A stretch of 32,111 bases of DNA, taken from positions 1 through 32,111 of the forward strand of contig JAZQWV010000044.1 in assembly GCA_045632525.1 (NCBI GenBank), given 5' to 3'. The position numbers and the translations under genes are program-made. The notes under the pieces were generated by a model. That model saw only the letters and a program-made list of their open reading frames with translations. It searched no databases and was not told the origin of the DNA. This document shows, piece by piece, positions 1-7,402 of this stretch (position 1 is its first letter; each line of letters starts with the position of its first letter). Source of the DNA: Fimenecus sp045632525 (GTDB taxonomy: Bacteria; Bacillota; Clostridia; Oscillospirales; Acutalibacteraceae).

Positions 1-317
1 CCAAGACCAACGTCTCTCTGTTCAGCAACTGAACCAGGGATACAGAAAGCCTGAAGACCCTTACCGATAACTGCAGCAGCTTCAGAAGCTGTCTTTACAC
101 CTGATTTAAGTGCAAGTGCAACACCGAGTGTGTAAGCCCAAACAGCATTTTCGAATGCGATTGGCTGAACACCCTTAACGATGCCTTCAACATCAATACC
201 TTTTGATTCGCAAAGAGCTTTTGCGTCCTCGAGAGAAGCAATACCGTATTCAGCAAGACATTTCTCGATTTTAGCCATACGTCTTTCTTTGCCTTCAAAT
301 CTTACATCATTAGCCAT
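1..317 (-). CDS. GGGtGRT family protein, N-terminal part (cut by window edge)
   Basis: The first 105 residues are visible; the rest lies beyond base 1. The start ATG (complement 315-317) has AGGAGG just upstream. The stretch from KIEKCLAEYGI through IVKGVQPIAFENAVWAYTLG to LQAFCIPGSVAEQRDVGLG matches, from memory, the N-terminus of the GGGtGRT family (about 330 residues in Clostridia). That family is regularly encoded directly after a NifU-like scaffold, as here, with a gap of only 18 bases. Its biochemical role is not established. The motif that names the family lies outside the window and cannot be checked. Link to Fe-S or metal handling is inference from the neighbour. Family assignment is fairly sure; function is unknown. 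Confidence 0.85.
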   Translation of the reverse strand, partial: MANDVRFEGKERRMAKIEKCLAEYGIASLEDAKALCESKGIDVEGIVKGVQPIAFENAVWAYTLGVALALKSGVKTASEAAAVIGKGLQAFCIPGSVAEQRDVGL

Positions 318-335
318 TTTAGTATCCTCCTTCTC

Positions 336-1031
336 TTATTCTTCTCTTGGGTCGATGTACTTTGCAGCATCTGCAAAACGACCGTATGAGCCTGTATTAT
401 TCTTAAGAGCTGTAGCAGCATCCATACCGTGACGGATATCTTCCATCATCTTGCCAAGCTTAACGAACTCGTAACCGATAACCTGGTCATCAGCATCAAG
501 AGCCATTCTTGTGATGTAGCCTTCAGCCATTTCCATATAACGAACGCCCTTAACCTTTGTTGAGAACATTGTACCAACTTGTGAACGAAGGCCTTTACCA
601 AGGTCTTCAAGACCAGCACCAACAACAAGACCGTCTTCTGAGAAAGCAGACTGTGAACGACCATAAACGAGCTGGAGGAAGATTTCTCTCATAGCTGTAT
701 TGATAGCGTCACAAACAAGGTCTGTGTTAAGGCATTCAAGAAGAGTTTTGCCAGGAAGAATTTCAGCAGCCATAGCAGCTGAGTGAGTCATACCTGAGCA
801 ACCGAGAGTCTCAACAAGAGCCTCTTCAACAATACCATCTTTAATGTTAAGTGTGAGTTTGCATGTACCCTGCTGAGGAGCACACCAACCGATGCCGTGT
901 GAGAAGCCTGAAATGTCTTTGATTTCATAAGCTTTTACCCATTTTCCTTCTTCAGGAATTGGAGCTGGACCATGGTGAGGACCTTTTTTAACACAGCACA
1001 TTTTTTCAACTTCATGTGAGTAGTTAATCAT
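336..1031 (-). CDS. NifU/IscU-like iron-sulfur cluster assembly scaffold protein
   Basis: A 231-residue protein, longer than a typical IscU (about 130-150 residues). It carries an IscU-like core around residues 45-125: Cys50, Cys57, then LGCSGMTHSAAMAAEILPG (Cys78), followed by Cys100 and Cys107. A CC pair (Cys12-Cys13) and a His-Pro-rich stretch lie near the N-terminus. In IscU-type proteins such cysteines hold the nascent cluster; which ones act here is not known. The C-terminal 100 residues are specific to the clostridial version paired with GGGtGRT protein. The ATG at 1031 has AAAGGAG 12 bases upstream, which is a little far. It is the first gene of an operon with the GGGtGRT gene and has its own strong promoter. 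No cysteine desulfurase or SufBCD gene is in the window. Confidence 0.85.
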   Translation of the reverse strand: MINYSHEVEKMCCVKKGPHHGPAPIPEEGKWVKAYEIKDISGFSHGIGWCAPQQGTCKLTLNIKDGIVEEALVETLGCSGMTHSAAMAAEILPGKTLLECLNTDLVCDAINTAMREIFLQLVYGRSQSAFSEDGLVVGAGLEDLGKGLRSQVGTMFSTKVKGVRYMEMAEGYITRMALDADDQVIGYEFVKLGKMMEDIRHGMDAATALKNNTGSYGRFADAAKYIDPREE

Positions 1032-1082
1032 AATAAATGAAAACTCCTTTCATAATTTAACGGAATAATTCCTATCTTAGCA

Positions 1083-1111
1083 ATTATACAATTATTGCCA
1101 GAATTTTTCAA
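1083..1111 (-). promoter_or_regulatory. Sigma-A promoter of the NifU-like/GGGtGRT operon
   Basis: On the minus strand TTGAAA (1106-1111) and TATAAT (1083-1088) are separated by exactly 17 bases. A perfect short palindrome, GGAATAATTCC (1062-1072), lies 10 bases downstream of the -10 box, over or just after the expected transcription start. It could be an operator, but this is only inference. Confidence 0.8.
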
Positions 1112-1271
1112 TAGTTATTTTGACAAAAGATTGACAATAGGAATGATTTTTATGGGCATTAGTTATATTATTGCCACCATTTCCATAATAATGCAGAAAT
1201 AAAGCGCAAAGTGGAAAACGCAAAACGCAAAGTGTCGGGTCTGCAACGCGATTATAAATGTTTAACAAAAC

Positions 1272-1411
1272 GTAGGGGTCGGCGTCCTCGACGACCCTCA
1301 AATAATGCCACCCTCAGTCGCTTCGCGACAGCTTCTCCTCAAGGAGAAGCCTAACAAAAAAGCCTCCCTCTGACGAGGGAGGTGACAAAATCTTCGATTT
1401 TGACGGAGGGA
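1272..1411. repeat. Dispersed intergenic repeat made of five consecutive hairpins
   Basis: This is the main content of the 397-base gene-free stretch 1032-1428, whose other part is the promoter at 1083-1111. Five inverted repeats follow each other: 1276-1297, 1317-1329 (GTCGC/GCGAC), 1331-1350 (GCTTCTCC/GGAGAAGC), 1363-1382 (CCTCCCTC/GAGGGAGG) and 1387-1401 (AAAATC/GATTTT). The tract is clearly more GC-rich than the surrounding intergenic DNA. It resembles non-coding repeats I know from clostridial genomes (the CTCCCTCTGACGAGGGAGG type). The short reading frames over it look like artefacts. Copy number in this genome cannot be seen from one window. Confidence 0.7.
1356..1382 (-). terminator. 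Rho-independent terminator of the YcxB-like gene, inside the repeat
   Basis: Read on the minus strand, the 8-bp stem CCTCCCTC/GAGGGAGG with a 4-base loop is followed by six T (A-run at 1356-1361). It lies 46 bases after the stop of the gene ending at 1429, so the repeat appears to serve as its terminator. Confidence 0.65.
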
Positions 1412-1428
1412 GAGAAAACATAAAACCG

Positions 1429-1899
1429 TTATTCTGCTTTTATTATTTTCCCTTCGAATAGAGATTCAAATTCTTCTATTGTGCCTTTTGTTAACAAATC
1501 TTTTTGGCAAACAAAAAGTGATGAATGGTTTAAAAAATTAGCCACAATATAATAATAGTCGCCATAATCACAAACCCTTTTTACATCTTTTATGGAAATT
1601 GTTTTTGTTCTAAACCCTGTTTGAGAACTAATGGAATTTCCTTTGACGGTAATTTTCTTAGGAATTATTTTTTTTGAAAAAACCATAGTGCAAGGTAATA
1701 ATGATAACAAAACAAGAACACAAATGCCTACTAAAACACCATGAAACTCAAAAGAACTAAAAATCAAATACCAAGCAATTATAGTGGCTATTGCGCCTAT
1801 TGATGAACCTACTAACATTTCCAAAATTGCTATATTCACGGTCTTTTTGTAAAAGAAATTTTTAGCTTTTTCAGTTAATTGTCCACTAAATTCTACCAT
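1429..1899 (-). CDS. Small YcxB-like membrane protein
   Basis: A 156-residue protein with two adjacent hydrophobic segments in the first half (about residues 22-43 and 51-72). A hydrophilic beta-rich C-terminal half follows (KKITVKGNSISSQTGFRTKTISIKDVKRV...). This is the layout of the YcxB/bacterial PH-like membrane family. Function is unknown. I chose the ATG at 1897-1899 because GGGAGGG ends six bases upstream; a GTG five codons earlier overlaps that ribosome site and is unlikely. The gene is monocistronic, with its own promoter and a terminator on each side, and it sits between two hairpin repeats, so it looks like an inserted accessory gene. Family call is moderate. Confidence 0.6.
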   Translation of the reverse strand: MVEFSGQLTEKAKNFFYKKTVNIAILEMLVGSSIGAIATIIAWYLIFSSFEFHGVLVGICVLVLLSLLPCTMVFSKKIIPKKITVKGNSISSQTGFRTKTISIKDVKRVCDYGDYYYIVANFLNHSSLFVCQKDLLTKGTIEEFESLFEGKIIKAE

Positions 1900-1931
1900 A
1901 TATAACCCTCCCACTAATTTTTATCAATTCA

Positions 1932-1960
1932 AATATATCATTTTGTATTGGCTTTGTCAA
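1932..1960 (-). promoter_or_regulatory. Promoter of the YcxB-like gene
   Basis: On the minus strand TTGACA (1955-1960), a 17-base spacer and TATATT (1932-1937). The -35 box directly follows the T-tract of the upstream argS terminator. Confidence 0.75.
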
Positions 1961-1961
1961 C

Positions 1962-1988
1962 AAAAACGGGACGCCGAGTCGGCGTCCC
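1962..1988 (-). terminator. Terminator of the ddl-ywiB-argS operon (perfect palindrome)
   Basis: Arms 1968-1977 (GGGACGCCGA) and 1979-1988 (TCGGCGTCCC) are perfect 10-bp complements around a single central base. On the minus strand a run of five T follows (1962-1966). It lies 26 bases after the argS stop. The sequence is related to the hairpin at 1276-1297, so it may be another member of the same repeat family. Confidence 0.75.
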
Positions 1989-2014
1989 CTACATTGTTTT
2001 ATTCTAAATTGCTT

Positions 2015-3760
2015 TTACATGCTTTCTGGTGTTGAAATGCTAAATGTTGTGAGAATGTTTGTAATCACATTCATAACACAAGTGCAAAGGAAAATTCGAG
2101 CTTGCATAAGTGCTTCGTCTTCCACGGCAACACGGCAAGCATTATAGAACTTGTGGAAAAGTGTTGCAAGGTCGATGCAATAACGAGTAATTTTTGCAGG
2201 GTCATAGTTCTTTGCTGAATTTACGATTTCGTCTGTGAGAGATGCAAGGTGACGGATAAGCTCGATTTCTTCAGGTGCTGTAAGAAGTTTGAGCTCTTCC
2301 TTTGTGCAGTCACGAACTGTTACACCGTCTGCTTCGATTTTACGAAGAATACTGTGAATACGAGCATTTGCATACTGACAGTAGTAAACAGGATTTTGTG
2401 ATGACTGTTCAACAGCTAAATCAAGGTCAAAGTCCATCTGTGAACCAGGTTCACGCATATTGAATAAGAAACGAACTGCATCAACAGGAATATCTTCAAG
2501 CAAATCAACAAGTGTGATTGCTTTACCTGTTCTCTTTGACATTCTTACAACTTCACCATCACGAGTAAGACGAACAAGTTGCATCAAAATAACGTCAAGT
2601 CTGTCACTGTCAAGGTCGAGTGCTTCAAGAACGCCCTTCATACGAGCAACGTGGCCATGGTGGTCAGCACCCCAGATGTTAATTGCCTTGTCAAAGCCAC
2701 GAGTAACGAGCTTGTTCTTGTGATAAGCAATATCAGCTGCAAAATATGTTGGGTTACCATTCTGACGGATAAGAACATCATCTTTAAGCTCAAGCTTGTC
2801 GATTTCTTCTTGTGTTTTACCCTGACGAAGAAGCATTTCTGTCTGCACTTTGATGTTGTTATACCAGACAGCACCGTCTTTTTCATAAGTTAAGCCCTTG
2901 TTTGTGAGATAATCAATAACTTCTTTAACAGCACCACTATCGTGAAGAATACTCTCTTTAAACCATGTTTTGTATTCGATACGATACTTAGCCATATTAG
3001 CTTTCATATTTTCAATGTTTTTAGGAAGAGCAAATTCTACAAGAGCTTTTCTTCTTTCGTCTTCACTCTTGTTTATATATTCGTCGCCATAAACATCAGC
3101 AAACTGCTGTGCTCTTTCTTTGATGTCTTCACCGTGGTAGCTATCTTCAGGAAGCTCTACTGCATCTTCGCCCTTGAAAATCTGCTGATAACGAATATCA
3201 AGTGAAAGACCGAATTTTTCAATCTGATTACCTGCGTCGTTGATATAGAATTCCCTTTCAACTTCATAACCTGCCATATCAAGTACGGCTGCAAGACAGT
3301 CACCCAAAGCACCACCACGAGCGTTACCCATGTGCATTGGACCTGTTGGGTTAGCAGAAACGAATTCAACATTGATTTTCTTGCCCTGACCGTAATCACT
3401 TCTGCCGTAATCCTTACCGAGTGCTTTAACATCAAGCAAAATGTCAGCATAGAAATCCTTTGAAAGAGTAAAGTTTATAAATCCTGCACCTGCAACTGTG
3501 CAAGAATCAAAATATGTGCCATCAAGCTGGATATTCTTTGCAACTAAATCTGCAATTATTTTTGGTGCACGACGGAAAACCTTTGCACAAACAAATGCAA
3601 TGTTTGATGAATAGTCACCATTGTCACGATTTGCAGGAACTTCAATGTTGAACGCAGGAATTTGCTCTGCAGGAATTTCACCATCTGCAATTGCTTTTTC
3701 TAAAGCGTTCACAATAAGTGTATGTAATTCGTTAGTAGCTTGTTTAACAAGTTTAGACAT
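2015..3760 (-). CDS. argS: Arginyl-tRNA synthetase
   Basis: A class I aminoacyl-tRNA synthetase of 581 residues, the normal length, charging tRNA-Arg in the cytoplasm. It has the N-terminal Add-1 domain, then the HIGH-type motif in SANPTGPMHMGNARGG (HMGN at 143-146), GADHHGHVARMKGVLEAL in the catalytic core (365-382), the KMSKS-type loop VVRMSKRTGK (MSKR at 407-410) and the usual C-terminal DALR anticodon-binding domain ending SISTPESM. The KMSKS loop lacks its first Lys, as is common in ArgRS. The gene follows the ywiB-like gene with 2 bases between stop and start. The ywiB-argS adjacency also occurs in Bacillus subtilis. No T-box leader precedes the operon. Confidence 0.97.
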   Translation of the reverse strand: MSKLVKQATNELHTLIVNALEKAIADGEIPAEQIPAFNIEVPANRDNGDYSSNIAFVCAKVFRRAPKIIADLVAKNIQLDGTYFDSCTVAGAGFINFTLSKDFYADILLDVKALGKDYGRSDYGQGKKINVEFVSANPTGPMHMGNARGGALGDCLAAVLDMAGYEVEREFYINDAGNQIEKFGLSLDIRYQQIFKGEDAVELPEDSYHGEDIKERAQQFADVYGDEYINKSEDERRKALVEFALPKNIENMKANMAKYRIEYKTWFKESILHDSGAVKEVIDYLTNKGLTYEKDGAVWYNNIKVQTEMLLRQGKTQEEIDKLELKDDVLIRQNGNPTYFAADIAYHKNKLVTRGFDKAINIWGADHHGHVARMKGVLEALDLDSDRLDVILMQLVRLTRDGEVVRMSKRTGKAITLVDLLEDIPVDAVRFLFNMREPGSQMDFDLDLAVEQSSQNPVYYCQYANARIHSILRKIEADGVTVRDCTKEELKLLTAPEEIELIRHLASLTDEIVNSAKNYDPAKITRYCIDLATLFHKFYNACRVAVEDEALMQARIFLCTCVMNVITNILTTFSISTPESM

Positions 3761-3762
3761 CC

Positions 3763-4182
3763 TTATTTCTCCTCAATATATATTTTCATAGTATTTTCTG
3801 ATACAAAACCGTTATTGAAATCAAGTTCGTATTTAAGTTTAAGAATTGCGCCTTTTTCGTCTTTTGAAAAGTCAACATTTGTGCCATAAATACCCATTGT
3901 AAGTTCACCATAAGGTGTTCTGTAAAATGTGAGATGGCGTTTGCCTTTTTCAACCATCATTTCACTGCTAAATTGCCCGTGTCGCACAATGCTGACAGTG
4001 TCATTATCTGAAACTGTGATTGTTGTTTCTTCGGGACCTGTTTCTTCATTGTTTTCGATATATTCAATTATGCTTTTGTTGTTGTCATAGGCTACAGTGC
4101 CTACAACTGACATTTCACTTGAATTGTCACCATTTTCAGTTCTTTGCAAGCTGACAATTCTAATAACTGCATCTTTTTTCAT
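3763..4182 (-). CDS. ywiB: DUF1934 / YwiB-like beta-barrel protein
   Basis: A 139-residue protein of alternating beta strands (VIRIVSLQ, MSVVGTVAY, TITVSDNDTVSIVRHG, RHLTFYRTPYGELTMGIYGT, LKLKYELDFNNGFVSENTMKIYIEE). This is the pattern of the DUF1934 (YwiB) family of small calycin-like barrels. Function is unknown. Position directly before argS, as in Bacillus subtilis, supports the call. I take the ATG at 4180-4182, which forms a 4-base ATGA overlap with the ddl stop and has AAGGA nine bases upstream. An in-frame ATG seven codons earlier lies deeper in ddl and has no better ribosome site. Translational coupling to ddl is likely. Confidence 0.8.
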   Translation of the reverse strand: MKKDAVIRIVSLQRTENGDNSSEMSVVGTVAYDNNKSIIEYIENNEETGPEETTITVSDNDTVSIVRHGQFSSEMMVEKGKRHLTFYRTPYGELTMGIYGTNVDFSKDEKGAILKLKYELDFNNGFVSENTMKIYIEEK

Positions 4183-5258
4183 TCTGCGAATTCCTTTTCC
4201 CATTTATCCATTGCAAGTGTGCAAAGTCTATCGAGCAAGTCGCCATAAGAAATTCCCGCTTTATCCATAAGCATTGGGTACATACTGATATTTGTAAAGC
4301 CGGGGAGAGTGTTTGGCTCGTTTAAAAGCACTGCGCCGTCAGAATATCTTACGAAGAAATCAACTCGTGCAAGACCTGAACAACCCCAAGCCTTATATGC
4401 CTTGATTGCTTGTGCCTGAACTTCTTTAATCTTATCTTCACCAATGCGAGCGGGGATATGAAGTCCGCTATCTGACTCATATTTCGCTTCAAAATCATAG
4501 AATTCGTTGCTTGGTTCAATTTCACCAACTGCACCTGCGAAAGGCTCGTCATTACCCATAACAGCACATTCAACTTCTGCACCGAGAATTGCTTCTTCAA
4601 CAACAACTCTTGAGTCAAAGCCTAAAGCATATTCAAGTCCGCGATGAATTTCTTCAAGTGTCTTTGCTTTAACAACACCAACTGATGAGCCGGCATTTGC
4701 AGGTTTAATGAAAACAGGAAGACCTAAATATTCTTCACATTCTCTTGCAAAATCTTTGCCACGAAGCTCAAAATCATATTTTGTGATATATTTCCACTTT
4801 GCCTGTGCAATATTATTAACATCACAGATTGCGTTTGTCATTGCCTTATCCATACAAACAGCTGATGCCATTGTGTTACAACCAACATAAGGAATGCCAG
4901 CAATAGTTAAAAGACCTTGCATTGTGCCGTCTTCACCATTTTTGCCGTGAAGCACAGGAAAACAAACATCAATTCTAATTTTTTCATATCCGTTATCGTT
5001 AAATACAACAATACCACGGTCTGCACGGTCTGTTGAGATGATTGCCTTTTTAAGATGGGCTTTGTCTTCAAGCCATTTGTCCTTTGGCAATTTTTCAAAG
5101 TCGCCATCATAAAGGAACATTTCACCTTGTTTTGTGATGCCGAGCATTATAACATTATATTTTTCTTTTGGAATGTTTCTGATAACTGATGATGCAGACA
5201 CAACTGATACATCGTGTTCAGATGAAACACCACCAAAAATAATAAGTGCATTTTTCAT
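4179..5258 (-). CDS. ddl: D-alanine--D-alanine ligase
   Basis: A 359-residue ATP-grasp enzyme joining two D-Ala to give the dipeptide end of the peptidoglycan stem, in the cytoplasm. Visible motifs: GGVSSEHDVS (residues 9-18, Glu14), KPANAGSSVGV (185-195), FYDFEAKYESDSG (253-265) and LLNEPNTLPGFTNISMYP (311-328). The Lys-Tyr pair at 259-260 is the D-Ala-D-Ala form; D-lactate and many D-serine ligases differ there, so this looks like a housekeeping ligase and not a vancomycin-resistance enzyme. Start: ATG at 5256-5258 with AGGGTG six bases before. An upstream in-frame ATG eight codons earlier overlaps the leader and is rejected. It is the first gene of ddl-ywiB-argS. Confidence 0.96.
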   Translation of the reverse strand: MKNALIIFGGVSSEHDVSVVSASSVIRNIPKEKYNVIMLGITKQGEMFLYDGDFEKLPKDKWLEDKAHLKKAIISTDRADRGIVVFNDNGYEKIRIDVCFPVLHGKNGEDGTMQGLLTIAGIPYVGCNTMASAVCMDKAMTNAICDVNNIAQAKWKYITKYDFELRGKDFARECEEYLGLPVFIKPANAGSSVGVVKAKTLEEIHRGLEYALGFDSRVVVEEAILGAEVECAVMGNDEPFAGAVGEIEPSNEFYDFEAKYESDSGLHIPARIGEDKIKEVQAQAIKAYKAWGCSGLARVDFFVRYSDGAVLLNEPNTLPGFTNISMYPMLMDKAGISYGDLLDRLCTLAMDKWEKEFAE

Positions 5259-5311
5259 ATTTATCACCCTATAAAAAGTCATAATAACACATTTTAATAA
5301 TTAACTATATT

Positions 5312-5340
5312 ATTTTATCACAATATATTTAACTAATCAA
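5312..5340 (-). promoter_or_regulatory. Candidate promoter of the ddl operon
   Basis: On the minus strand TTGATT (5335-5340), a 17-base spacer and TAAAAT (5312-5317), 53 bases before the start codon. The region is very AT-rich, so alternative -10 boxes exist. Confidence 0.55.
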
Positions 5341-5362
5341 TTATAATATTCACAAATTTTTA

Positions 5363-5391
5363 ATGACAAAATGAAATAAATGTGTTATATT
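5363..5391 (+). promoter_or_regulatory. Promoter of the 293-residue unknown protein
   Basis: ATGACA (5363-5368), a 17-base spacer and TATATT (5386-5391), 41 bases before the start codon. It is divergent from the ddl promoter about 20 bases away. Confidence 0.6.
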
Positions 5392-5432
5392 ATATGGGAT
5401 ATCTAATTTTATAACGATTTGAGGTACTGAAA

Positions 5433-6314
5433 ATGCTCGACAGAAACGAAGCTCTTGCACTTGTATTAAAAGGTTGCAGTGCTAATTTTGAAGCAAATGA
5501 TTTTAAAGTGAAAATTCCTGAAAATATCGAGAAAGGTGACGCACCAATCTTCACAGAAGAAGAAAGTGCATATCTTGAAATCGAAAAGAATAGTCTTGTT
5601 GTTCGTCTTGTTAGTCACGATAACATTCTTGATGTTATGGAACAGACTGATAACGGTGAATTCAAAAAAGTGTCTTCAAACCTTTTTGACCTTGAAGATT
5701 TCACAGAAAGAGATATTAAATCTCTTTGCAACGAACTTTCTGATACTCTTGATACTGCTTATGGCAAGAAATCAAGAAAAGCAGCTGCAACTAAAAAAGC
5801 ACCTGCAACTGTTTCAAAAACAGCAGTTAAGAATGGTATGTCTTATGACGCTAACACTCTTGCAAACAGAATTACAACAGTTTATCCTGAACTTAAAGAT
5901 GCTTATAAAGAAAATTTCCAGAGATATGATGAATTCCTTGGCGAAGATTTCTTTGTAAATCACGCTAATGCATATATCATGGAAACTCTTCGTTCAAATG
6001 ACCAGCAAAAAATCAAGAAGCTCATGAGAATTCTCAGCGATACTTATGAAAACGGAACAAATGATGTTCAACACCTTGTTCTTGTTACAATTCTTGGTGA
6101 AATTGATAATGATGCTGACATTCTTGCAAAATGCAGAGCAGAAATTACTGACGAAGATTTCTATGAAACACTTGTTGCGGTTAACCAATATCTTGCATCT
6201 TCAAAGGGTAAGAAAGCAAAAGAACTTCTTAAAAACCCTCCTGCATATAAGCCAAAGAAAGAGAAAAAAGGTCTTATGTCATCAATGATGGCAGCGGGCA
6301 TGCCACAACAGTAA
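5433..6314 (+). CDS. Conserved hypothetical two-domain protein with Ala/Lys-rich linker
   Basis: I do not recognise a family with certainty. The 293-residue protein has an N-terminal alpha/beta domain (about 1-110), a low-complexity linker rich in Ala, Lys and Thr (about 112-132, KKSRKAAATKKAPATVSK), an all-helical domain (about 138-262, YPELKDAYKENFQRYDEFLGEDFF...) and a basic tail (KPKKEKKGLMSSMMAAGMPQQ). No signal peptide or membrane span is seen. The helical domain resembles small domains of unknown function near TPR/HEAT-like folds, but this is only an impression. Start ATG has GAGGT eight bases upstream. It is monocistronic, with its own promoter and terminator. The linker would suit a flexible, perhaps nucleic-acid-contacting protein; that is inference. 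Confidence 0.75.
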   Translation: MLDRNEALALVLKGCSANFEANDFKVKIPENIEKGDAPIFTEEESAYLEIEKNSLVVRLVSHDNILDVMEQTDNGEFKKVSSNLFDLEDFTERDIKSLCNELSDTLDTAYGKKSRKAAATKKAPATVSKTAVKNGMSYDANTLANRITTVYPELKDAYKENFQRYDEFLGEDFFVNHANAYIMETLRSNDQQKIKKLMRILSDTYENGTNDVQHLVLVTILGEIDNDADILAKCRAEITDEDFYETLVAVNQYLASSKGKKAKELLKNPPAYKPKKEKKGLMSSMMAAGMPQQ

Positions 6315-6400
6315 AACAAATCAAAACAAAAAAAGAGACTCTCACGGGTTATATAATAGTGGAGTTTTGAAGTTTTAAAAATTTTTCATCTTTAAAAATA

Positions 6401-6435
6401 AAACGGAGTTTTTCATAGTGAAAACTCCGTTTTTT
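6401..6435 (+). terminator. Rho-independent terminator of the 293-residue protein gene
   Basis: A 12-bp stem (AAACGGAGTTTT at 6401-6412 with its complement at 6421-6432) and an 8-base loop, ending in a T run to 6435. It lies about 87 bases after the stop. Confidence 0.85.
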
Positions 6436-6522
6436 CTAGTAAAAACATTGGTGACTTTTTTAACATGGCTTTAAACAAATCACAACATACTTAAATAATA
6501 AAGAGTGTTTTGTAGATGTAAG

Positions 6523-6551
6523 TTGCTTTTTACAAAATTGTACGCTATAAT
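6523..6551 (+). promoter_or_regulatory. Promoter of the secreted anchored protein gene
   Basis: TTGCTT (6523-6528), a 17-base spacer and TATAAT (6546-6551), 26 bases before the ATG. Confidence 0.75.
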
Positions 6552-6577
6552 AAATGTGATTTAGGAGGGGGTTTTGT

Positions 6578-7339
6578 ATGAAGCAAAGAAAACTCATTTT
6601 GACAACAACTATTTGTTATTTATTGATGCTTTTTTCAATTATGACAGTAGGTGCCGAAACATATCATCTAGGCGATACAGACATGAGTATTCGTGTAGAT
6701 GATTCTTCGTGGTATGTTTTTACGAGAGATAATATCAAGAACAACTCTGAATTAGATGAGTTAGGACTTTCTTATGATTATATGTACGACACTCTCTATA
6801 ATAATGAAGCATATATGGATGCTGCTTTGCTTTATGACGATGGAGAATATGTTGAGTTTTTTATTCGAAAAAAAGCAATTGACTCTGGTATGGCAAACTT
6901 GTCAAACTATAGTGAAAAAGATGTTTTAGAATTGGCAAAAGGTCTTGCTAAAAGAGTAAATGCGGAAGAATATTCAATTTATGAAAACCAGTATAAATTT
7001 GCTAAATTAGAGTATGTGGATTCCAACTTAGGATATTACATATGCGAATTTGTCACTGTTATAAATAAAGACAACTATACCTTTACGTTCCAATCAACAT
7101 CACCTTTTGTTGATACAGAATACGAAGAAATGGAAAGTATTATTGATAGCATACAATTTGATGTTGATACTTCATTAAAAGAAAAGAAGAGTTCTTCTTT
7201 TGGGGACAATGTCATTGAAGCAACTATTCGTGGTGCCATAATCGGTGGTGGTTGCTCCGTAATTGCATTGTTGTTTGGAAAGAAAAAGAAAAAAACGAAA
7301 AGGAATAGTGAATCTCCTTCCGTAGACAGCATAGAGTAA
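6578..7339 (+). CDS. Secreted protein with C-terminal membrane anchor, function unknown
   Basis: A 253-residue protein. Residues 1-26 (MKQRKLILTTTICYLLMLFS...VGA) form a signal peptide with an Ala-x-x-like cleavage site before ETYH. An acidic, Tyr-rich extracytoplasmic domain follows (about 30-200; SYDYMYDTLYNNEAYMDAALLY, a beta-rich second half YSIYENQYKFAKLEYVDSNLGYYICEFV). A short Gly-rich hydrophobic segment (AIIGGGCSVIALLFG, about 218-233) is followed by KKKKKTKR, which would stay inside. The middle domain has the length and strand pattern of PsbP/DUF1795-like domains seen in clostridial secreted proteins, but I am not certain. Ribosome site AGGAGGGGG lies about eight bases upstream. Single-gene unit. 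Confidence 0.75.
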   Translation: MKQRKLILTTTICYLLMLFSIMTVGAETYHLGDTDMSIRVDDSSWYVFTRDNIKNNSELDELGLSYDYMYDTLYNNEAYMDAALLYDDGEYVEFFIRKKAIDSGMANLSNYSEKDVLELAKGLAKRVNAEEYSIYENQYKFAKLEYVDSNLGYYICEFVTVINKDNYTFTFQSTSPFVDTEYEEMESIIDSIQFDVDTSLKEKKSSSFGDNVIEATIRGAIIGGGCSVIALLFGKKKKKTKRNSESPSVDSIE

Positions 7340-7370
7340 TTCGCCATCTTTTGTATTGAAATTAAAATAG

Positions 7371-7402
7371 ATAGGACCCATAATTAATGGGTCCTATTTT
7401 TT
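7371..7402. terminator. Bidirectional terminator between convergent genes
   Basis: An 11-bp stem (ATAGGACCCAT at 7371-7381, complement at 7387-7397) with a 5-base loop and six T on the plus strand. The right arm overlaps the stop codon of the convergent ogg gene. The minus-strand T-tract is weaker (CTATTTT). Confidence 0.8.

Noticed and set aside
1092..1301. 69-codon minus-strand reading frame
   Set aside because: It covers the Fe-S promoter and part of the hairpin repeat, has no ribosome site, and shows no protein-like composition.
4179..5258. Ddl as a vancomycin-resistance type ligase
   Set aside because: The omega-loop Lys-Tyr pair (259-260) is the D-Ala-D-Ala form, and no van-type dehydrogenase or dipeptidase partner is adjacent; the distant D-2-hydroxyacid dehydrogenase at 10906 is not linked to it.
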